This document shows, in pieces, positions 45,318-56,849 of a stretch of DNA of 64,000 bases. A program made the position numbers and the translations under genes. Below the pieces are notes generated by a model. The model searched no databases and was not told where the DNA came from. It worked only from the letters and a program-made list of their open reading frames with translations. Source of the DNA: Nereocystis luetkeana (taxonomy: Eukaryota; Sar; Phaeophyceae; Laminariales; Laminariaceae); the NCBI GenBank assembly GCA_031213475.1, contig JARUPZ010000030.1, forward strand, positions 4,713,161 through 4,777,160, read 5' to 3'. The stretch's first letter is position 1. The number at the start of each line of letters is the position of its first letter.

Positions 45318-46926
45318 GCCAGCTAGCTTTTCTTCACGAGGCCGGGGCAAGCGTAGTGGTGATTTCTTTGACCTCCAAACGAATCTAGACGATGCCAACT
45401 AGGTGCCTGTGGTACGACGATGTAGCGTGCATGGGTTGTGCGTTTGTGCGTGCGACCAAGAGAACGTATGTACAAACCCGAGGCGTCAATGGTTCGGGAT
45501 TTTTCTGAATATATCCCCTCCACAGTAAGAGGAGAGGAAGATGAGTCCCATGATACATGATCTTCCAGCACTCAGATCGAGATCTGTACATATGACAGAT
45601 CGGGGGATGTACGCACCTTTCACGAATCCCTTTCGAGGAAGGCGGGAACGAAGGTGGGGTACAATGGTACAATGTACCATCCATGAAAAATCCTCCTCTC
45701 CAACCCCGGGCGACAGGACAGCTGCAGAACCTAAAAAGGATACCTGGTACACTTTTCGTTTATACTCGTAGTTCAACTCTAACGCCCCGCCAGCGATGCG
45801 TTGCCGTGCCGTTCCCCAAACTGCTCAATTATTTATCTGGCAGGTTTGACCGTCGCACAAATACGTACCAGGTATGGCATGATTTGTATGCACAAGGAGG
45901 ATATCAAGTTCACCAAAAAGAATGAAGCACACTATTTAATACATTTGGTACCTGGTATGTTGTACGATATATATGCGGGTTGCAAGTTGCAGGCAAGTCT
46001 TAGAGCGGGAAAAACAACAGAACCTCTGAAAGGATGTTATCATATTACGCCCCTGGCACATTGTCTTTGCGATTTGTGCACCACCACGCTAGGCGGATGT
46101 TATTGCTGATCCCATTTGCATTTTGATGGCATTTTGATTGATGTATCCGTCTTCCTATTGAAAAGTGACGTCACGACCCTGGATGTTGACACCGGTCTAC
46201 CAGGGATTATCCACCAATAAGAAAATTCCTCTACGAAAAAAAAACTGGCCAATGGGAAAACGGTACAAACCGGGTGCCTGTCTGATCGCATCTATCACAC
46301 CCTTTGGTATGATACAAGGGACTTTGGATATGCCATAAAACCTTTCAATCTACCCTATATTTGCGTTCACACTGGTATACCCTGGTGTGGGTACATGCGG
46401 CATGTGGTCGTCTGGGGACATCCGGGGTATATCCCCGGGTTTCTTACGTGGATAGGGATCTTGGGGTATACCGGATTTTGCTCCTTGCTGCTGTAAAACA
46501 TCGCCCACAGCTGCCAGTCCTTGTTGTCACTCCTCCCCGGCTGTAATTCATGTTTATATTTCTCTAGTATTGACGTAGGGCACAACTTGGCCACTAAACG
46601 CACAGCAACGTGTCGTCCCATCGTGGGGGGCAAAGCGCAATCTAGGCGGTCGGGTGTTGGATGTCACTCGCCACAGACCGCTTAGGCGAGCTCATCTGAA
46701 TTCCGGGCATCAACCCTTTCTTGCTGAAACGACCAAGTAGGCGGCTAGCTCATGGCATACGGCAGTGGCTTGGTCGAACTTTCCAAAACTCTGAGAGCGA
46801 AAACAGCAAGCAAATATTAAAACGCCTCCTGCGCGCAACCAACACAAACCACGCACCGCGGCGGTTTCCGACGCTGGAAGAAAAAACACTCTCAAGCAGC
46901 AGCTCTATAGCTCACGCCCCGACTCA
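45318..46926. promoter_or_regulatory. Intergenic: exportin-T promoter and 3' flank of fused enzyme
   Basis: 1.6 kb between two tandem minus-strand genes. No coding exon supported. Three TACCWGGTA motifs lie at 45741-45749, 45866-45874 and 45949-45957. No core-promoter element was identified. Confidence 0.4.
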
Positions 46927-49900
46927 TTATATTCTTCCATGGCCGTTTGGGGCGTCGCCTCCCCCACCTCTGCCACTGCCGCCGCTGCCTCCGCCACCAC
47001 CATCACCACCACCACCACCACCACCGCCATCGCCGTCAATCCCACCGCTATTTTCCTTCGTGCCGGCGCTTTCTGCTGCAAGTAGTCCGAGCACCCCGGT
47101 TAGTCCCGACGCTAAGCTATCGTTGAAATCGGTGGGTGGTCTTCCAGCATTCCTTGCGCTGGGCGACGTGACGATCGCGTTGGTGAAGTCAACCCCCACG
47201 CGTTCCGCGAAGGACCGCAGCGTACGTTGGGTCCCCAAGCCGTATGTATCACCTGATCAGCAAATTGAAAAAAATAAAGATAAAAAGGGGCGCTGTTACG
47301 GTACTAAAAAGGGCAGAAAACGGGCGCACCTTTGCATTGCCCCATGATGCCTATCAGGAAAACACTTCACGCTCGAGTGCTTAACCCATTGACTACTATA
47401 ACAAAAACAAAACAGACTCTGAGTCTAAGTAGTGTCCCCAAAAGCGTGAGCGCAATTCTAAAAGCGGATACGGGGGACGGGACAGCTACGCATCTCTGGC
47501 TCTGGCGCGCGATAGCCAACTTTTACCATGCCATGTGAGTGTTCTTCTTTCGATGCGCGATGGCCATCATTCATCCATATAATACCCCGTGCGATCCACT
47601 ATCTTCCGGACGGATCAATTCGACATTCAATCAACTCCGCATAGCTTGCGGTTTTCTGCAACCCGACCACTCACGCTGAAGGTCGCAACAGCTCAGTCTG
47701 CCCAGGGGTCACTCCTACAGCAGTATGCCAACCTCACGTGCACCGATAGGGTGTCCATGATCTCTGTCATTCAAAATCCCTCATAGTACGCCCTTTTGGT
47801 TACGTCAGCAAAGTCTCGCCCTCGGATCACATAAATGACCAGTGTGGCCGCAACGCCTCGAGTTTGAACGACACCAAGGGGGGGCCCATCCACGATTGAT
47901 CGGGTTCCCCTCACCAGTGCAGGCGTAATAATGCTCGTCGGGTCCCATCCCTTGTGCCCAGGGTTTCTCCGATACGTTAGCCTCCTCCACATCGTCGTCG
48001 TTGTCGAGGTTTGGGGGTGCTGGGGTGCCAAACCCGAGCAGTATTTTGAGACGACGCTCCGCCCCTGCCTCTTCTAACTCCGCTTCCTTCATTGAAACCT
48101 GCGAACGAAAGCGCAGTCGTTTGGTAATTGCGACTGAAGCTGTGCTGCGTGCTTCGCCTTGTATATTCGTAACTGTTTTCCTAGAACGCTTTTTGAAAGC
48201 GTCCAAGCTTACGTGAGCACACAGCAAGACAGTCTCGACGCTGGACCAGGGCTACCACTAATTGCTAGATTTCGGGACGTCTCATGAGGTGTGAAACGGT
48301 AAATAACAGAACGGCCGCTGCTAGAAGGCAAGACCATCAGTGACGACGGTCAATTTCCTCTAATCCCCGTAACCTTTCTTTCGGCCTGCCTGACTGCCTG
48401 CTTCGCTCGTCCGTTACCTGCCGAAAGCTGGGGCGATGTTCCCTGCTCCAAAGGTGATAAACCACGGTCTGGGGGGGGGCGAAAAAATCCCATCCCCGGG
48501 TATACATCCGCGCCGCCATCGAAACCTCCTCTCCAAAAAAGGAGTGCCTTAGACCCGGGTCGTACGGCACCTATCATACACCGGTGTGCATGTGCGGGGA
48601 CGGGCATGCATTGCGGCAAGCATGGAAGGGCGAAAATTGTACGCACAGCCCGCTTAGTGTAAAATGCATCGCCATGGGGATTGGCGCAGCGACAGGAACA
48701 ATAGCAGGAGCAGCAGCAGTAGCAGCAGCAGGGGCAACAGCAGCAACAGCAGCGACGGTAGTAGCAGCAATAGAGGTAGCAGCAGCAACGTTGACGCCCA
48801 CATGCGAATGCCGCATCATCCTCCCTCGCCCTTCTCCCCATCTGACGGACAGAATGAAAGTCGACCAATTTTGGGCGGAGCGATAGACTCGTCGCCATCG
48901 CGACGCGACTGAGAAGGCAGAACGCCCTCTGAACACGCTCACACAGCAGCAACGGCCACAACAACAAGCAACATCCAGCCTAGAAACCTCCACCCACACC
49001 CAAACAAGGCTTCCTCGTCCCCCCCTACTCAGCACACACCCCAACCCGCGCTCGGAAGGAGAATTCAACCCCCCGCCAAGAACATACACACACCCATGAC
49101 ACACCTCAAGAAGCAGAGCGCTCCCACTGAAGCTGAACCCGGAGGCCCACAGCGGCGAAGGAAGAGGGTCGCGCGCCGTGCGTAACAGCAGTCTCCCCGT
49201 CTGCCGCAGCATCCCTTCTGGTCCGAATCCGTCCGGAACAAGGAGGGTCGGTCTCGTTTCCCCCGCGGGAATCTTGTGGGGGAGCTGGTAGCCCACAGGA
49301 TAGGTGGTGAGGACGGGCTTGAAGGAGGGGCAGCACTGCAGGGTGCGGATGAGGTACGTGTCCCAACTGCGAAGCGTAAGGTGGGATGCCAAGTGGGGGG
49401 GGGGCAGGGGTGGGAGGGGAATGTACTCATGTCATGCACGGCCGTAATCGTACGACCATAGACCCTCGCATCCAGAAGTTCAGGCGGGTGTTTCGCGAAA
49501 GGAATTCGGCCATGTCGGTTATTTTATGTTCCCGGTAGAGCGTAGAGGGACGTGTGGTTCGCAGACCAAAAAAAAATAACACCCCAAGGAACTACACAGC
49601 GCTTCGTACGCTACCGCTGCCTGCAGGCGCAAGAAAGCAACAAGTTAAGCACGCGGAAAATCACCAACGGCTCAGAGACTTTCCGACGCTGCCTCACCAG
49701 CCGAAAATCTGTCATCGCAGCGAGCTTCACTTTCCGGTCATGAAAAACAATGGTACGTGTCAACGCGAAGGAGATACACACCAATCGGACAAATCCAATC
49801 AAAACCAACTGTAGCATTTGCGAGGAATGCAAAAAGTTACATGGCGCATACGCACTTTTTATACATTTTTTTTCCAATGTCATGGAAAGTACCGAAACGT

Positions 49901-52900
49901 TAATAGTGAACTGTACGTAATACATTTACATAGACGACTGGAAAACAAGGGAGAACAAGGCATCCGCCCCCCCTTTTCCATCCTCACCCAGGCCTGAAGC
50001 GTGTGTGGCTGTCGATCTGCAGCACGTATTTCTCCCCTTTCCAGAGAGACTGCGCCACCCGCCTCGCCCAGGTCGGGCCCGCCGCGTCCGTCGCCGGCAT
50101 CAGCAGCGGCCGCACCCGTCCGCCCCGGAGTTCCTCACCCTTCGGCGTTTTCCGGTACATGTCTCGGTCCCCCGCAACGTCCAGGTCCAGCTGCCACACG
50201 ACGCCGACGGAAACCCGACTCGGATTGGACGCGCGCGCGAAGAGATCGACGATGGTAGGGTTGGCCTCGGAATCTCGATAGCTGACAACGCTCACGAATA
50301 TCGATGCCTGGGGGAAGGTGGCGGGGAGGGGGGGGGGGGGTACTGATGTCATACATCGCCGTAGCCGTATGACCATAGATCCTCGGATCCCTACAATGCC
50401 GGGACTTAGCACGTCAGGTTTCCATCGACCAGGTAGACATTGCTTGCACCAAGCGCGAAGCGCCGTGAGGTGATGGCGAGTGGCATGAAGGGTGAGCTGC
50501 ATCCTGCTAAGAACCGCTTGTGAGGCGGGCTTTCTAGCACATGGATGACAGCATCGAATGACCTGAGGGGGATTATTCGCGGGGCGGGAGGTACTTACAA
50601 GTGGCATGTGGTGATGGGTGTCTTGTTCCGCATCAAGCCACTGCAATCGCCATAAAATGTTGCAGTCTAAAGCAGCAGTGCCGTGGGGCCGTCAGAGCAC
50701 GACACCGCGCAAGGGTTTGCACCAATCGCGTGAGCTGGTCTTCAATTTTGCTACGTACGCGTTGGTCGCCCAATCTACCTATATATAGCACCCCACATCT
50801 CCTACCACAAATCACATGATATGATACGATACGATATGTTACAAACATCGCGTGATGCAAACATGATGCCAACACGGTGTCTCACATATCATATCAGAAA
50901 TCGTGTTTATTTTCATACAAAGTATCATACCTGGTATCATGTATCATAACAGGGTGTCGTCTTTTATAATACCGGCCGTTCCTTCCATCACCACTGCTGT
51001 AGTACGGAAATCAACCAGCGCAATCAATGCCTCGAGCCTTACGTACCTCGGCTGCGTGCGAGCCGACCCCCCCACCCCTGCTAGACGTCGGCATCGGCCT
51101 GACCCTGTCCCGCGTGTCATCTCCCGGCTTTGATTGCGGTGGAGGGGGCGGGCGATCCGGTGAAAACCCCGGAGCCGACGGCGTCACCAGGGCGCAGGGT
51201 ACAGGTGGAAGCCCAAGCTGCCTGCCATAGAACCAAAGGGTGATTGCTAGGCGGGGCGCAAACGCCGGCAATACCTAGCGGCAGGCACGAAACAAGGGGG
51301 GCGGGGGGGTATGCTAATGTCATGCACGGCCGTACTCGTATGATCATAGACCCTCGCACCCCTGCAATGCAGGAAAGGAGTATATCGAGTTGTGGGGGGG
51401 GGTATGGGTTGTGGGCGTAAGGCGATGAACGCGTTTGCCCTACCGATCGTTTTTTTGCGACGGCGTCGCGTTGCGATTGCCCCGCCCCGATTGGCGCAAC
51501 TGGCAGAGAACCACATTCGCCACTGGAACGAAATGAACATGTCCGCCGGCACTAAAAACCTATACATACACACTGATATAGAATGCCCTGCTATTTGTAT
51601 ACGAGTTCCACGTTTTTGTATTATTGTTTCGGCCACCACTTCTATTTTTCAGCCCAAACATCGTGGGAGTTTTTACCATTGAAAAAAATAAGCTTTTTAG
51701 ACAAGCCGTGGTCACGGGCGTCATCCCCCCCCCCCTCGTGCTTGCCTTCATCCGTTTCGCCCATACGTTCAGCATCCCCTCTGCTCATCGATGGTCATCG
51801 ATGTGTTTTGCAGCTCGCGCTCTCGCTCCTTCTAGTGACCGACAAGACTCGGAGAAAGTGCCTCGTGAAATGAACCACACAAGCCGAGATTAGTGCCCCT
51901 AGCTTTAGGCTAGAGCCAAACCCCGGTGTATTGCATTGGTAGTCGGTGAAGCCAATGCAGGATGTTATACCAGGTACGCTTAATATGTTGGTCCGGAGAA
52001 GATTTTTTTGCCATTTATTTTTAGAAATCCACCTAAACAAAATGTATTGCCACGAAAATCAATATGAAGAGAAACGCATATTGATGCGGATGCATTAACT
52101 GCTCTACGAAGAAAATTGGCGAGCAGGCAGGTACAAGCAAAGATAGACAACCGACCACGCCAAACCATTGCACCGCACCGCCGCCCCTGCTGAATGACTA
52201 GTGCAAGAAATATTGTTTAGTTTGAACACGGCGTATTGACAAGTACCTTGTTTGTTTTATGACAGTTACAATCCCTTTTTTCGCCCTGGTTTTTAGATTC
52301 GCAAAAATTAACGAAAAAAAGAATTCGCGTTTTTGTTTGTTTGTTTTGGGCTTTTTGAAATCAAAACTTACACAAAAATGAAAAACGAAACACCATACAT
52401 ACGTCAAATGACTCACTTCGTGGTCCACAAGATCGCTACGGAAAAGCACCAGGCGATCCAACACCGGCTCTATGTCCCACTTGCGGCCGCCACTCCGAAC
52501 ACCCGTGTCTCGAGCCCCGCCCCCCACCTCACCCCTTCCGGAGGTGACGTGCACTCGCAGCTGGCCTCCCATGGACGCCACCCAGTCAGGGTTGAGGTAG
52601 TACAGGGCAGTGATCTGCCACGTCGAAAAACACGCACAGCGGTAGCGGCGTCGCGGCGGCTGGTCTGAGAAAGAGGCTTCGATCCGGTTTGTCTCAGGGT
52701 CGCCAAGCCACCGCGAGCAACATGTCCGGAAGACCTACACCGAGGAGGTAAATATAACGCGCCAGCCGTTGGGGCACGTGTTCCACTCACGAGTAGATGC
52801 GGCGTGTTGGATAGCGCGTGCACAGCCTATACATATGGGCAGAAAAATCGCAAGAAACACGACAACAAAAACAAAACCGGATTTGGGGGTGGCGGTGTGC

Positions 52901-53600
52901 GGTGGTACCTTCCGCTCTGCTTCCTCGCTGTCTTGCGCCGATTTCGGGGTGTCTCGATGGCGGACGTAGCCCCGCCCATCCCCGGGGTATCTCGCCAGCT
53001 GCACAGAGGTGGTGTTGACCAGGCCGAGACCAGAAGAGGGGACGATATCGTCGCCCCCAACTCCACCACCGTTAAGCGCACCTTTCAAGTCGGCCATGCC
53101 AACCAGGAGGTTTTCCAGCGCCTGAGCAAGAACGTTAGCGCGGGAATATGGAATATAGGGAAGCGGCCGGGGGGGGGGTTGTATTCGTGGTTGGCATGCA
53201 CTTTCGGGACGACTTGAACGCACTTGCCGAGAGAGAGAGCGCGCAATAAAGAGGGTGCAGGTATCGTGTCGGACCCGTCGCGAGCGGCGCTTGCTATGCA
53301 AAACTCTACCGCACAGCAGACGACACGAAGGAAAAGCACAACACCATTATATACCAGACGTTGATAATTGGCTGCCATACCACGGCGCCAGAGTGCAAGG
53401 CGCGGCACCGCCGGGACCATCATGAGCCGCAAGGTTGGCTGTTCGACAACATCTCAAAAGAACGGGCCCTGACTTCTACTGCCACAGTTGCGTCTCTCTG
53501 CTTATCGCATGTAGGCGTCCGAAGGGACGATTCGGTAAAACCTGGAATTCCCCGCTGAACAACCGCGGGCGGCCAATCGATCGTTTGGTCTCTACTTTCG
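46927..53600 (-). CDS. Fused prolyl 4-hydroxylase / Gnt1-type GlcNAc-transferase
   Basis: Nine exons chain in phase: 53600-53564 (tentative), 53121-52909, 52614-52417, 51274-51047, 50307-49988, 49366-49105, 48570-48418, 48098-47915 and 47252-46927. The first four give a 2-oxoglutarate/Fe(II) dioxygenase of the Skp1/EGLN prolyl-hydroxylase type. RYPGDGRGYVRHRDTP holds the HxD iron ligands (52959-52951), ITALYYLNPDW follows, DHE gives the distal His (52422-52420), and VLPAFAPRLAITLWFYG carries the 2-oxoglutarate Arg (51253-51251), nine residues after that His. The fourth exon then runs a Pro-rich linker to a strong donor GTACGTAAG, and the next exon opens SIFVSVVSYRD. The rest is the Gnt1 family: YVLQIDSHTRF, WDTYLIRTLQ, VPYDP, FFGEEVSMAARMYTRGWDFF and YGLGTQRTLRSFAERVGVDF, ending in a Gly-rich tail. 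Expected role: hydroxylate a proline, then add GlcNAc, probably on Skp1 in the cytosol. The 5' end is unresolved; about 640 residues are visible. Confidence 0.85.
47384..47465. mobile_element. MITE family 1, copy j (diverged)
   Basis: TTAACCCATTGACTACTATA...TTCTAAAAGCGG with TAGTGTCCCCAAAAGCGTGA inside. It lies in the intron between the 48098-47915 and 47252-46927 exons. Confidence 0.5.
49421..49474 (+). repeat. SINE-like dispersed repeat, copy 6 (head only)
   Basis: ATGTACTCATGTCATGCACG, GCCGTAATCGTACGACCATA, GACCCTCGCATCC, then it stops. In an intron of the fused enzyme gene. Confidence 0.7.
50339..50560 (+). repeat. SINE-like dispersed repeat, copy 7 (full length)
   Basis: Preceded by an 11-G run. 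TACTGATGTCATACATCGCC through GGTAGACATTGCTTGCACCA to GCACATGGATGACAGCATCG. Intronic, directly upstream (minus sense) of the exon starting at 50307. Confidence 0.8.
51309..51372 (+). repeat. SINE-like dispersed repeat, copy 8 (head only)
   Basis: G-run, then TATGCTAATGTCATGCACGG, CCGTACTCGTATGATCATAG, CCCCTGCAATGC. Intronic. Confidence 0.7.
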
Positions 53601-54239
53601 CTGTGTACAGGAAAAATGCACCGAAAGCTTCGAGGGAAAAATGAGCGAGGGCCCGCACTCCACCGCTCCCGCAAGAGAACAGGTTCAGCGACGGCTCTTG
53701 TTAGCCAAAACTATTTCACAGCTCTGCCTCTTCAGCATGTCGCGCAGCGTTCAGCGCGCCACCATCAAGTTGGGAAAAAGCGCATCTTGCCAAGGACGGC
53801 GAAAAATGATGTCGAACCAACAACATAGACACTGAGCTAACCACCTATTCCAAACACAAGTAGTGGACAAGAAATGGAGAGCCCTCGACAGAAAATTCCA
53901 CCTGGCCGCCCTCAGCCGTCGATTGTTGCTTAGCATCCCTTCGGTCCTCGCCTGAGGCACACGGGGTACCACTTGTCGGGACGTCGACGCGGCCTACACC
54001 TGGGTGTTTCACGCCAGGAACGTTTGTACACCGCCCTTATCCCGTTTTCGATACTAGAGTATTTCGGGCTTTGGGATTGTACGGCGCGTTTTGTTGCAAT
54101 TTCATGAGATAGCATAATATCGATGAGAGTGGCTACCCCGTGTGCCCGTAAGGGGGACTACACGCCTCTCCAGGCTGTCATACGTTTGGTGATCACGGGC
54201 CTGGTTTCAGGGAAATGAGCCGATGATAATGTGATAGCA
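53601..54239. other. Region upstream of fused enzyme, 5' exons unresolved
   Basis: The first exon(s) of the hydroxylase should lie here or further right, but no segment with matching phase and hydroxylase motifs was found. On the minus strand 53800-53860 holds a tRNA-like A box (TTAGCTCAGTG) and B box (GGTTCGACATC), probably a SINE relic. Confidence 0.4.
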
Positions 54240-54600
54240 TCACTGGTATCATGATATCATCATCATCATCACGTGCAAAACGGTTCAGGAGGTCTTCGCT
54301 GTTGCCCACAAACACTCGCCACGCCGTAGAAAATTTCACCTCCGGTAGCCCTCAAGCCGCCCGTACTCGCAGTCCCTGGGCCATCCACAAGCTATCATAC
54401 AACGTTGCTCTATCCGCGAGCAACTGCCACGCCGTCAGACTGGTCACCTCTGGTAGCTCTCCCGCGGCCCGCAGTCCCTGGGTGATCCACAGGATGCTAT
54501 CGCCCCTGCTCTGCTTCCCCTGCCACAGCCCGTCACCTTTCCCCATGCGGGCAGGCATCATGTCACCGCCCTCCTCGACCTTGAGGGCGGCTTTGTTGCG
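54240..54600 (-). pseudogene. Degenerate ~40-residue-repeat protein fragment
   Basis: One minus frame reads SILWITQGLRAAGELPEV, SLTAWQLLADRATLYD, SLWMAQGLRVRAA, stop, GLPEVKFSTAWRVFVGNSED, NRF. The period (LWxxQGLR..GxLPEV..xTAW) is repeated about every 40 residues and continues in frame through a TGA codon, so this looks like a broken member of a repeat protein family. Family not recognised. Confidence 0.45.
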
Positions 54601-54924
54601 GAGGCGCCGGGGATGTCAAACGAGACGGTGATGCGTACGAAACCATTTCATGAGCCCTTGTTATTCGCACGAAACTTCTGTCACTGCTGCAGTTGTCGGA
54701 AAAGTTGAGGCATGGAGGGCAAGCAGGCTCAAAGGTTTTGGCATCCGGGGCGGCTTTCTAGCAAGAGCAAGCGCCAATCTCAAGCGCAAAGGTTATTTTA
54801 GTTCGAGAACGTTCGCAAAAAATTAACTGCTCGCGAGACGGTGCCTACTTCGTACGCCTTCGTTCTGTGTGTCATGCAGAGTACCGTAGTAGCCGAACAC
54901 TGCTGCTCCTCTGTGTTCGAATAA

Positions 54925-55215
54925 AACTGAGTGAGTAGCTCAGTGGCATATCCTTTTTTAACAAACGAAGGGGGTACATGCTGGGGGTTCAATCGCCCTC
55001 CCACCGATAAGATCTTCCGGAGTTGACAAAGATCCTAACCAGCGCCTGATTATGTCGTTATATAGTCCTCCTCTGGTCGAGTTTTCTTTCATCGTGGTTT
55101 TCTCCACTTTTCTCTCCTTTCTCCCGGAAAACCGACCTTTGTGGGATTCGAACCCGGACTTATGTCGATCGTTTATATCGACTACACCACTGAGCTACTC
55201 AGTCTGTGTTGACTT
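54925..55215. mobile_element. Element with tRNA-like modules at both ends, copy 1
   Basis: The left end on plus has GAGTAGCTCAGTGGCATATC and GGGGGTTCAATCGCCC (A- and B-box-like). The right end on minus has ACTGAGTAGCTCAGTGGTGT and GTCCGGGTTCGAATCCCAC, enclosing a stem GTCGAT/ATCGAC with a 7-nt loop. The interior shares CTTTCATCGTGGTT and CCTAACCAGCGCC with the next element. The right module has no matching acceptor stem, so it is not a working tRNA gene. Confidence 0.65.
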
Positions 55216-55545
55216 AGTAGCTCAGTGCTTTATCCTTTAGTAACGAAGACACAAAGTACATTTCGGGTCGATTCCCCGTCCCATCGATAGCATTTTACGG
55301 GGTTGATCAAGTCCCTAATCAGCGCCCGTCTTTTCATGGAAGTGATCGACTCCGACGTGCGTTATTTCACAGTGGTACACTCCGCTTCCGACCCTCACTG
55401 GCCGATTGTTCTTTCATCGTGGTTCTCACCCACTTCTAATACGTTCTCCAGGAAAAAGCTACTTTGGTGGGATTCGAGCCCTGGAGTTATTTTCTTCGTT
55501 GATATAGGATAACCAATGAGCTCAGCGCTGACTCAGCAGCTGAGT
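55205..55545. mobile_element. Element with tRNA-like modules at both ends, copy 2
   Basis: Left: TAGTAGCTCAGTGCTTTATC and TTTCGGGTCGATTCCCCGTC on plus. Right, on minus: GCGCTGAGCTCATTGGTTAT and AGGGCTCGAATCCCACC. Interior TCATCGTGGTTCTC and CCCTAATCAGCGCC as in copy 1. A third, truncated left module starts at about 55535 (CAGCAGCTGAGTGGTTTATC). Confidence 0.65.
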
Positions 55546-55599
55546 GGTTTATCCTTCGTAAACCAAGGAGTACCCGCCTATCGCGGAAGCCGCGGACGG

Positions 55600-56849
55600 A
55601 CCAGCGAAGAAGAGAACCACAACAACGCTGCCACGGACGCACTATCTTCGCCCCCTGTCGTCTCTATGAGCCTTCGTACCCTTGATATAGCCTTGCCGGG
55701 GTGTGAGCTTGTTACACAGAACAGGAATAACGCACGAGGAAAGTCAGACGGTTTCCCCTCGTCCGCGATCTGTTGCCGGAACCACTGAAGATCCAGCTGG
55801 AGATATCACCACGTCAGCTCCATTCGTGACTTCCTGCTGCTGCTGTTATCGTGGAGTGCTGTCATGCAGACGTGTTCCCCCTCGTAATTAATACGGTTGC
55901 AAACAGCTCACGATTCCTAACGCCCGCTACCTAGACCGCTAGCAGTAGAGTGCGGGCGGCTATGCCACACGACAGTCCCCCACCGTTCCTCACGGCCGGG
56001 TGCACACGGCCTGGCGGCCATGCGGCTTCTCGCGAAATGTGCAAACATTTAATCCCTTCGGTCCGCGATTACCCCCTCATCTGCTACCTCCACAACTACT
56101 TCCCCACGACGTGAAATGCGTATGGCAAAGGCCGCGCGACTTACAATCCCCCCTCCTGCTACACACGGCGGGGGTCCCTACGGCTCTACTTCCCCCATAG
56201 GGTTTTTAGCTACTGCTGTACAGCAGTACGTTACAGCAGTCCCTACTTCCTTAAAACGACGTCGGCTCCGCGGCATTGTCTCCGCCGCTACGCGCCGCGG
56301 GGGTGGCTGCGGCTACACGTCTGCCGTAGGAGGTTGAGCTCGTGACAGATACACCCAGGCCATCAGCTGCTTCTCTTAAATCAACGTATGGGTCTCTATT
56401 GATGGCGGTCTCGAAGCAGTAGAGTTGGATGTCTCAAAATTTGCCAACCACCCAGACCTGTGTGTGTCACAGGAAAGCTCACCTATGGAGCAACCCTTCC
56501 CGCTACCGCCGCCATCTCCGGAAAATTCGACGATAGTGATACAGCATCTCTCCCTGCTGCACCAGCGGTGGTCGGATACTTCTTCCCACCGGATCTCTCT
56601 TTGACCCTACTCGGTGGGAGACCGACAATATAACGACCTGACACCAATCTCGCCTGAGACCTACAACACGGCAGGAGGCGAACGCAGTTCGTCCGTGGCA
56701 GCAGTGTGGTGGTCATCTCCGCTGGTAGGTCCACGGCTTTCGCTATAGGCGGCCATATCCGCGTGCCACAGCTGCGATCATGTTGCGATTTTCGACCGAC
56801 ACACAAAATTGCAGAAAGAAGTGCTGTGTGTAGCTCCGTACGAGTATAA
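55600..56849. other. No feature identified
   Basis: Short frames only. A minus frame at 56483-56878 overlaps the start of the tandem array and shows no domain. Confidence 0.4.

Noticed and set aside
55125-55210. tRNA gene on minus strand
   Set aside because: A and B boxes and an anticodon-like stem-loop are present, but there is no matching acceptor stem or complete D stem. Treated as a tRNA-derived module.
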